Positions 6,239-10,422 of a stretch of 10,422 nucleotides of DNA are shown in pieces; the first letter of the stretch is position 1, and the number at the start of each line of letters is the position of its first letter. A program made the translations under genes and the position numbers. Below the pieces are notes generated by a model. That model worked only from the letters and a program-made list of their open reading frames with translations. It was not told where the DNA came from and did no database searches. Source of the DNA: Georgenia sp. (GTDB lineage: Bacteria; Actinomycetota; Actinomycetes; Actinomycetales; Actinomycetaceae); NCBI GenBank assembly GCA_027322565.1, contig DAHVRG010000302.1, positions 1 through 10,422 on the forward strand, read 5' to 3'.

Positions 6239-6925
6239 CTACCCCCGCGGCAGCCTGTCGACGATCTGCGCGAGCTCGCGGCGGGGTCCGGTGAAGAACG
6301 GGACCTCCTCGCGGACGTGCCGGCGCGCCTCGGTGGCCCGCAGCTCGCGCATGAGGTCGACGATCCGGCCCAGGTCGTCGGCCTCGAAGCCGAGGAGCCA
6401 CTCGTAGTCGCCCAGCGCGAAGCCGGCGACGGTGTTCGCCCGCACGTCGGCGTAGTCGCGTGCCGCGAGCCCGTGGTCCCGCAGCATGGTGCTGCGCTCC
6501 TTGGGCGGGAGCAGGTACCACTCGTAGCTGCGCACGAAGGGGTAGACGCACAGGAAGCCCCGCGGCTCCTCCCCCATGAGGAAGGCCGGGACGTGCGCGC
6601 GGTTGAACTCGGCCGGCCGGTGCGTGCCCACCTGGGACCAGACCGGCTCGAGCGCGGCACCCAGCTCGCTGGCGCGAAGGCGGTGGTAGGCCTCATGGAC
6701 GGCCTCGACCTCCGGCGCCCACCACCACACCATGAGGTCGGCGTCCGCCCGGAAGCCCGCGACGTCGTACCAGCCCCGGACCGTCAACCCGGGGACGGAC
6801 TCGACCGCCTCGGCGGCCGCCCGCGCGAGTGACGCCCTCGTCGCGTCGTCCTCGGGCAGCGGGAGGACCGCACGGAAGACGCTGTACATGAGGTAGGCGG
6901 TGGGCTGGGTGTCGGTGTCGGTCAC
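6239..6925 (-). CDS. chdC: Coproheme decarboxylase ChdC (HemQ)
   Basis: 228 aa. It would catalyse the last step of the coproporphyrin-dependent heme pathway in the cytoplasm: hydrogen-peroxide-driven removal of two carboxyl groups from coproheme to give heme b. The fold is the chlorite-dismutase-like dimeric alpha+beta barrel. Seen: [17 protein letters not shown] (105-121) with H111, [15 protein letters not shown] (126-140) with Y128 and W136, and DHG with H151. The spacing H111/Y128/W136/H151 matches, as I recall, the distal histidine, catalytic tyrosine, tryptophan and proximal heme histidine of the Corynebacterium diphtheriae enzyme. It is therefore the actinobacterial type with a distal His rather than the Gln of Firmicutes. 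The GTG at 6925 is preceded by GAAGGAG, a good Shine-Dalgarno sequence. It follows cpfC by 44 bases on the same strand, so the two are probably co-transcribed and act in consecutive steps. Confidence 0.95.
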   Translation of the reverse strand: MTDTDTQPTAYLMYSVFRAVLPLPEDDATRASLARAAAEAVESVPGLTVRGWYDVAGFRADADLMVWWWAPEVEAVHEAYHRLRASELGAALEPVWSQVGTHRPAEFNRAHVPAFLMGEEPRGFLCVYPFVRSYEWYLLPPKERSTMLRDHGLAARDYADVRANTVAGFALGDYEWLLGFEADDLGRIVDLMRELRATEARRHVREEVPFFTGPRRELAQIVDRLPRG

Positions 6926-6969
6926 AGGTTCTCCTTCGTGCACAGGCTCGGACGGGTCGTGGGCCGGGG

Positions 6970-8070
6970 TCAGTCCACAGTGCCGGCGACGACCGGGATT
7001 CCGGTCACCTCGCCGTGACGCATACGGCAGCTGCCGGGTGGGGCGACGTCCGGGAAGGCACCCAGCTCGCCACGGACGGGGACCGGCGGGTTCTCCCCCC
7101 GCTCCCGGCTCGCCCGCTCGAGCACGAGGTCGACCAGCCCGCTGACGAAGGCCGGTGCGACACCGGCGGTCGCGGCCCGCTCGGCCTGCAGGCCGAGCTT
7201 CTGGGCGGTGCCGAGCGCCTCGGTGTCGAGGTCCCACACCACCTCCATGTGGTCGGAGATGAAGCCGATGGGGGCGACGACGACGCGCGTGACACCGCGC
7301 TCGGCGAGCTCGGCGAGGTGGTCGTTGATGTCCGGCTCGAGCCACGGCGTACGGGGGTCGCCCGACCGTGAGCAGTACGACAGCGAGGAGGAGGTCACCT
7401 CCAGGCCACGCTCGCGCAGCTCGGCGTCGATGACGCGCCGGACGTCCTCGTGCTGCTCCCGGTAGCCGGGTCCGGTGACGGCCGAGGCCTCCTGCATCGT
7501 CTCGGGGATGGAGTGGGTGACGTAGGCGACGTGGACGCCGCCGCCCTCGGGCAGCCGGGCCGCCGCCTCGAGGATCGCGGCGGTGTTGGCCGCGAGGAAC
7601 CCGGGGTCGTTGAAGAACGGGCGCAGGACGTCGATCTCGAGCTCGACCCCCTCCTCCCGCAGTTCCGCGACGGCCGCCGCGAGGTGCTCGCGGTACTGCC
7701 GGCTGCCGGAGTAGGAGGCGTAGGCACTCGTCACGAGGGTGAGGACCCGCCGGGCCCCGAAGGCGTGCGCGTCGCGCAGCGTGTCCTTCGTGTAGGGGTG
7801 CCAGTTGCGGTTGCCCCACACGACCGGCAGGTCGACCCCGCGGCGCCCGAGCTCCTCCGCCAGGGCGGAGCGCAACGCGATGTTCTGCTCGTTGATCGGG
7901 CTCTTCCCGCCGAAGGCGAAGTAGTGCTCCCCCACCTCGGTGAGCCGTTCGTCCGGAACCCCCTTGCCCCGGACGACGTTGCGGAGGAAGGGCACGACGT
8001 CCTCGGCGGCGTTCGGCCCCCCGAAGGAGCAGAGCAGGAGGGCGTCGTAGGGAGCAGCGGACTGGGTCAT
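6970..8070 (-). CDS. cpfC: Coproporphyrin III ferrochelatase CpfC (HemH)
   Basis: 366 aa from the ATG at 8070. It inserts ferrous iron into coproporphyrin III to make coproheme, the substrate of the ChdC enzyme encoded next. Ferrochelatase landmarks: LLLCSFGGP (11-19), [10 protein letters not shown] (54-63), GNRNWHPY (86-93), the catalytic histidine in THSIPE (H186), [14 protein letters not shown] (234-247), and [14 protein letters not shown] (269-282) with the conserved acidic E276. Pairing with ChdC makes the coproporphyrin rather than the protoporphyrin substrate likely. Only three cysteines are present (C14, C233, C348), so the four-cysteine [2Fe-2S] site described for some actinobacterial ferrochelatases cannot be complete. 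The start at 8070 has AGGAG eleven bases upstream; a GTG at 8097 would add nine residues but places that AGGAG inside the gene. A putative -10 and a large palindrome lie upstream. Confidence 0.95.
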   Translation of the reverse strand: MTQSAAPYDALLLCSFGGPNAAEDVVPFLRNVVRGKGVPDERLTEVGEHYFAFGGKSPINEQNIALRSALAEELGRRGVDLPVVWGNRNWHPYTKDTLRDAHAFGARRVLTLVTSAYASYSGSRQYREHLAAAVAELREEGVELEIDVLRPFFNDPGFLAANTAAILEAAARLPEGGGVHVAYVTHSIPETMQEASAVTGPGYREQHEDVRRVIDAELRERGLEVTSSSLSYCSRSGDPRTPWLEPDINDHLAELAERGVTRVVVAPIGFISDHMEVVWDLDTEALGTAQKLGLQAERAATAGVAPAFVSGLVDLVLERASRERGENPPVPVRGELGAFPDVAPPGSCRMRHGEVTGIPVVAGTVD

Positions 8071-8092
8071 GGTCGCGGGGACTCCTGTCGTC

Positions 8093-8106
8093 GTCACAAG
8101 TCACAA
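8093..8106. repeat. Tandem heptamer GTCACAA x2
   Basis: Two perfect, directly adjacent copies of GTCACAA occupy 8093-8099 and 8100-8106. Read on the minus strand (TTGTGAC twice), they fall in the predicted leader of cpfC, between the -10 and the ribosome-binding site. They are direct, not inverted, so they do not form a CRP/GlxR-type palindrome. They may be part of a regulator site or a chance feature of this less GC-rich region. Confidence 0.4.
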
Positions 8107-8114
8107 ACGGCCAC

Positions 8115-8120
8115 ACCGTA
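8115..8120 (-). promoter_or_regulatory. Putative -10 element of cpfC
   Basis: Read on the minus strand this is TACGGT, fitting TANNNT, and would start transcription near 8108. That gives a leader of about 38 bases that contains the AGGAG before cpfC. The predicted -35 to -10 spacer is occupied almost entirely by the palindrome at 8122-8147, and no consensus -35 is visible, as expected for an activator- or repressor-controlled promoter. On the plus strand an overlapping TAACAT (8119-8124) could be a -10 for the importer genes, so the two promoters may overlap. Confidence 0.4.
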
Positions 8121-8121
8121 A

Positions 8122-8147
8122 CATCAGATGAAGTACTTGATCTGATG
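8122..8147. promoter_or_regulatory. 26-bp near-perfect palindrome, probable operator
   Basis: The left arm CATCAGATGAAGT (8122-8134) and the right arm ACTTGATCTGATG (8135-8147) are reverse complements at 12 of 13 positions; the only mismatch is G8130 against G8139. The element is AT-rich in a very GC-rich region and lies in the divergent cpfC/importer control region, next to the cpfC -10. GATGAAGT also occurs twice as a direct repeat, at 8127-8134 and 8144-8151. Size and symmetry suit a dimeric (or pair-of-dimers) repressor of the MarR, TetR or GntR kind. It does not resemble the IdeR/DtxR or Fur consensus. The regulator is not encoded in the window. Confidence 0.65.
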
Positions 8148-8176
8148 AAGTCGATGTGTCACGTTTAGCGCGCGAC

Positions 8177-8201
8177 GTCGGTCCGGGGACGCCGGACCGA
8201 C
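8177..8201 (+). other. Perfect 10-bp hairpin in the importer leader
   Basis: GTCGGTCCGG (8177-8186) and its exact reverse complement (8192-8201) flank the 5-base loop GGACG. This is the strongest local stem in the intergenic region, about 60 bases before the permease start. If transcription of the importer begins upstream, near the palindrome, the hairpin lies in the 5' leader and could act as an attenuator or RNA-stability element. No T run follows it, and the sequence after it (about 8203-8232) can form further GC-rich stems. It does not match a cobalamin riboswitch as far as I can see. Confidence 0.5.
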
Positions 8202-8263
8202 CCGCCCGCCGGATCGGGGGAACCGGGCCGGCGTCGCCCTGCACTCCCGCACGAAGGAAGTAG

Positions 8264-9340
8264 ATGACCCAGCTGGACAGCCCGTCGCGTCCCCGGACGA
8301 CGACGGCGCCGCCCGCTGGGCCGGCCACCTCACCGCGGCGCCGCCTCCCCCGCCGCGCCCTCTGGCTCGCCGTGGGCGCCGGTCTCGCCCTCGTCGTGGC
8401 CGTCCTCGTCAGTGTGAGCCTCGGCACCCTGCGCCTCGACCCGCTCGAGGCGGTCCGTGCCGTCGTCGCCCCGGAGCAGAGCCAGGTGTCCACCGTCGTG
8501 TGGTCGATCCGGCTGCCCCGCATCGTCGTCGCGGTCCTCGTCGGGGGTGCGCTCGCCGGGGTCGGGGTCGTCATGCAGGCGGTCTTCCGCAACCCGCTCG
8601 CCGACCCCGGTGTCACCGGAGTGTCCTCCGGCGCCGCCGTCGGGGCCGTTGCGGGGATCACCCTCGGGCTGGGCGGGTCCCTCCAGTGGGGCGTGCCGAT
8701 CGCCGCCTTCGCCGGCAGCCTCGCGGTCGCCCTCGCGCTCCAGACGGTGCTCCACACCAACAGGGGTGCGAGCACCTACACCCTCATCCTCGTCGGCGTC
8801 TCGATCAACGCGTTCGCCGGGGCCGTCATCTCCGCGCTCGTCGCCAACGCCAAGGACGACGCGCTCGCCCGCGGGGCCGTCTTCTGGCTCGCCGGCGACC
8901 TCGAGCTGCGCACGTGGACCCACGCCGCGATGGCCGTCGTGCCCGTCGTCCTCGGGCTCACGCTGCTGCTCACCCGCGTCCGCGCGCTCGACGCGCTGCT
9001 CCTCGGTGACGACGTCGCGGCGACCTCCGGCTACGACGTCCACCGCACCCGCCTCGTGCTCCTCCTCGTCGCCTCGCTCGTCACCGGTGCCGCCGTCGCC
9101 GTCTCCGGGGTGATCAGCTTCGTGGGCCTGGTGGTCCCGCACGCCGTGCGCCTCGTCATCGGCGCCAAGCACGCGCTGCTGCTGCCCATCTCGGTGGTGT
9201 GCGGCGCGCTGTTCCTCGTGCTGGCTGACACCGCCGCACGTGCCGGCTCCACCACCGTGGTGATCCAGACCGGCGCGGTGTGCGCGGTCGTCGGCGCCCC
9301 GGTGTTCCTGGCCCTCCTGCTGTCGCGGAGGCCGACGTGA
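8264..9340 (+). CDS. FecCD/BtuC-type ABC importer permease (iron chelate, heme or cobalamin class)
   Basis: 358 aa with about ten predicted membrane helices. A Pro/Arg-rich cytoplasmic N-terminus (1-31) leads into the first helix at about 33-53. Family motifs: RLPRIVVAVLVGGALAGVG (83-101), RNPLADPGVTGVSSGAAVG (109-127), the ATPase-contacting loop around LGDDVAATSGYDVHRTR (247-263), and SGVISFVGLVVPHAVR (281-296). The final segment AGSTTVVIQTGAVCAVVGAPVFLALL departs from the usual E-(L/I)-P-x-G form. Two copies would form the channel that receives a metal chelate from the lipoprotein encoded downstream. The ATG at 8264 follows GAAGGAAG at normal spacing. The stop overlaps the ATPase start (GTGA), so the importer genes form an operon, divergent from the heme-synthesis genes. 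That neighbourhood points to iron-siderophore or heme, but cobalamin cannot be excluded. Confidence 0.92.
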   Translation: MTQLDSPSRPRTTTAPPAGPATSPRRRLPRRALWLAVGAGLALVVAVLVSVSLGTLRLDPLEAVRAVVAPEQSQVSTVVWSIRLPRIVVAVLVGGALAGVGVVMQAVFRNPLADPGVTGVSSGAAVGAVAGITLGLGGSLQWGVPIAAFAGSLAVALALQTVLHTNRGASTYTLILVGVSINAFAGAVISALVANAKDDALARGAVFWLAGDLELRTWTHAAMAVVPVVLGLTLLLTRVRALDALLLGDDVAATSGYDVHRTRLVLLLVASLVTGAAVAVSGVISFVGLVVPHAVRLVIGAKHALLLPISVVCGALFLVLADTAARAGSTTVVIQTGAVCAVVGAPVFLALLLSRRPT

Positions 9341-10140
9341 GCGACCTCGTCCTCGACGGCCTCGTCGCCCACCGCGGCCGACCGCTGTTCACCCCGGTCC
9401 ATGCCAGGGTGGCACCCGGAACCCTGCTCGGCCTGGTCGGTCCGAACGGGGCCGGCAAGTCCAGCCTGCTGTCGGCCATCGTGGGCCGAGGCGTGACCAC
9501 CAGCGGCCACGCACGCTACGGCGACACGAACCTGCACACCTTGCGGCCCCGCCGGCTGGCCGCGGTGCTCTCCTACATGACTCAGGACAGCTATGCGCCC
9601 AACGAGCTGCGGGTCCGGGACGTCGTGGCAGTCGGTGCCCGCGCCAGCGGACGCGGCGGCACCGAGGCTCGGTCGATGGCGGCGCTGGAGCGCCTGGGGG
9701 TGGCCGAGCTCGCCGACCGCAGCTACGCGCGGCTGTCCGGCGGGGAGCGCCAGCTGGTCCAGGTCGCTCGGGTGGTCGCCCAGGACTCCCCGGTCATGCT
9801 GCTCGACGAGCCCACCTCCGCGCTCGACCTCGGCCACCAGCTCACCGTCATGCACGTCCTGCGCGAGCGGGCCGCCGCCGGGCGGATCGTCGTGGTCACC
9901 ATGCACGACCTCACCCAGGCGCTGCGGTGGGCCGGGCAGGTGGCGGTCATCGCCGGCGGCACCACGACCTTCGGGTCGCCGCAGGAGACCATCACCCCCG
10001 AGCTGATCCGCCGGGTGTACGGAGTCACCGCGGAGGTCTTCGCCTCCCCCACCGGGTCACCGACCCTCAGCCTGGTGCGACCGTCGTGCCCCACCGCCAC
10101 CACCTTCGCCCGCCGGCGGCCTGTCGGCGTCCGTCACTGA
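9337..10140 (+). CDS. ABC importer ATPase, FecE/HmuV/BtuD type
   Basis: 267 aa, the usual length. It would power the FecCD-type importer from the cytoplasmic side. All ATPase elements are present: Walker A GPNGAGKS (35-42), Q-loop Q83 in SYMTQD, signature LSGGE (133-137), Walker B VMLLDEP (153-159) with the catalytic glutamate E158, D-loop SALD (161-164), and switch histidine H190 in TMHD. The GTG start overlaps the permease stop by the sequence GTGA, so translation is coupled. The C-terminal extension after about residue 247 is short, basic and without recognised function. Ten bases separate its stop codon from the start of the next gene. Confidence 0.95.
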   Translation: MSDLVLDGLVAHRGRPLFTPVHARVAPGTLLGLVGPNGAGKSSLLSAIVGRGVTTSGHARYGDTNLHTLRPRRLAAVLSYMTQDSYAPNELRVRDVVAVGARASGRGGTEARSMAALERLGVAELADRSYARLSGGERQLVQVARVVAQDSPVMLLDEPTSALDLGHQLTVMHVLRERAAAGRIVVVTMHDLTQALRWAGQVAVIAGGTTTFGSPQETITPELIRRVYGVTAEVFASPTGSPTLSLVRPSCPTATTFARRRPVGVRH

Positions 10141-10149
10141 AAGGCCCTC

Positions 10150-10422
10150 ATGCGTTCACGACTCACCGCCCTACTGGCCGCCGCACTCGTCCTGGGTGCC
10201 TGCTCCTCCTCCACGGAAGAGGCGCCCGAACCGGAGCAGAGTGCGGCCCCCAGCGCGGCTGCCAGCACCACCGACACCCCCGAGACCGCTGCCGACACAG
10301 ACTTCCCCCGGACGATCGAGGTCCCGGCCGGCCGGGACCTCCCGGCCACCGAGGTCACCCTGCCCGCCGAGCCCGCCCGGGTGGCCGCCCTCACCTACGA
10401 GACCGCCGAGCTGGTCGCCGAC
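10150..10422 (+). CDS. Substrate-binding lipoprotein of the FecCD-type importer, N-terminal part
   Basis: The gene runs off the window end; 91 codons are present. The signal peptide ends in the lipobox LGAC with the lipidated cysteine at C18, followed by a Ser/Glu/Ala/Thr-rich flexible linker (about 19-50). The first part of a class III periplasmic-binding fold then begins at TIEVPAGRDLPATEVTLP and continues with EPARVAALTYETAELVAD, the form commonly seen in FhuD/FecB-type iron-chelate binding proteins. It would capture the substrate outside the membrane and pass it to the permease. The ATG is preceded by GAAAGG at good spacing and lies nine bases after the ATPase stop, so it belongs to the same operon. 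The ligand (siderophore, heme or other chelate) cannot be decided from this part. Confidence 0.9.
   Translation, partial: MRSRLTALLAAALVLGACSSSTEEAPEPEQSAAPSAAASTTDTPETAADTDFPRTIEVPAGRDLPATEVTLPAEPARVAALTYETAELVAD

Noticed and set aside
4108..6294. Long plus-strand open frame overlapping SulP and running past its stop
   Set aside because: It is Arg/Gly/Pro-rich and is a frame shadow of SulP and of the minus-strand genes; the SulP frame carries the real motifs.
8071..8097. Longer cpfC start at the GTG at 8097
   Set aside because: It would put the AGGAG ribosome-binding site inside the gene and add residues not typical of the family; the ATG at 8070 is preferred.
8093..8106. CRP/GlxR site from the GTCACAA copies
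   Set aside because: The TCACA halves are direct repeats and lack a TGTGA partner at the required spacing.
6926..8116. Fusion of chdC with an upstream in-frame extension
   Set aside because: The frame is open across cpfC, but the extension is Arg/Pro-rich shadow sequence, and chdC has its own GTG with a good GAAGGAG and the family N-terminus.
8098..8263. Fur box, IdeR/DtxR box or cobalamin riboswitch in the divergent region
   Set aside because: I compared by eye with the consensus forms I know and found no convincing match; the palindrome has a different sequence and no B12-box-like element was seen.

Overview
This looks like ordinary chromosome from a high-GC Gram-positive bacterium, most likely an actinobacterium of the Micrococcales (an Intrasporangiaceae-like relative is my guess; the family is not certain). 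The support is very GC-rich third codon positions, many GTG starts, GTGA/ATGA start-stop overlaps, several apparently leaderless starts, and typical actinobacterial families: an Rv2578c-type radical SAM protein, an actinobacterial-type coproheme decarboxylase and a coproporphyrin ferrochelatase. The window is densely coded. No gene-free stretch exceeds 300 bases, and I see no tRNA, rRNA, insertion sequence, phage gene or CRISPR array.

Layout. (1) Positions 2-2521, plus strand: the 3' end of a soluble aldose sugar (GSDH-type) dehydrogenase, a CoA-pyrophosphatase-type Nudix hydrolase, and a large lipoprotein of unknown function. (2) 2529-3554, minus strand: an Rv2578c-family radical SAM protein converging on the lipoprotein gene. 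(3) 3620-5740, plus strand: an operator-like inverted repeat, an ArsR-family repressor with no cysteine, and a translationally coupled SulP anion transporter with a STAS domain. (4) 5737-8070, minus strand, in transcription order: cpfC (ferrochelatase), chdC (coproheme decarboxylase) and a small membrane-anchored protein of unknown function, whose stop codon overlaps the SulP stop within a CTAG. (5) 8071-8263: a divergent control region with a 26-bp near-perfect palindrome, a tandem heptamer and a strong hairpin. (6) 8264-10422, plus strand: a FecCD-type ABC importer (permease, ATPase, start of the substrate-binding lipoprotein).

How the genes fit together. The most coherent unit is 5737-10422. 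The coproporphyrin branch of heme synthesis (iron insertion by CpfC, then two decarboxylations by ChdC) is transcribed away from a metal-chelate importer of the siderophore/heme/cobalamin class. The shared region holds an operator-like palindrome that does not resemble the classical iron boxes I know, so iron or heme supply and heme synthesis may be controlled together by an unidentified regulator. The second unit is the ArsR-SulP pair, probably autoregulated through the inverted repeat over its -10 element; the signal and the transported anion are unknown. I found no clearly novel system. The items most worth checking are the two operator-like elements and the unassigned membrane-associated proteins.
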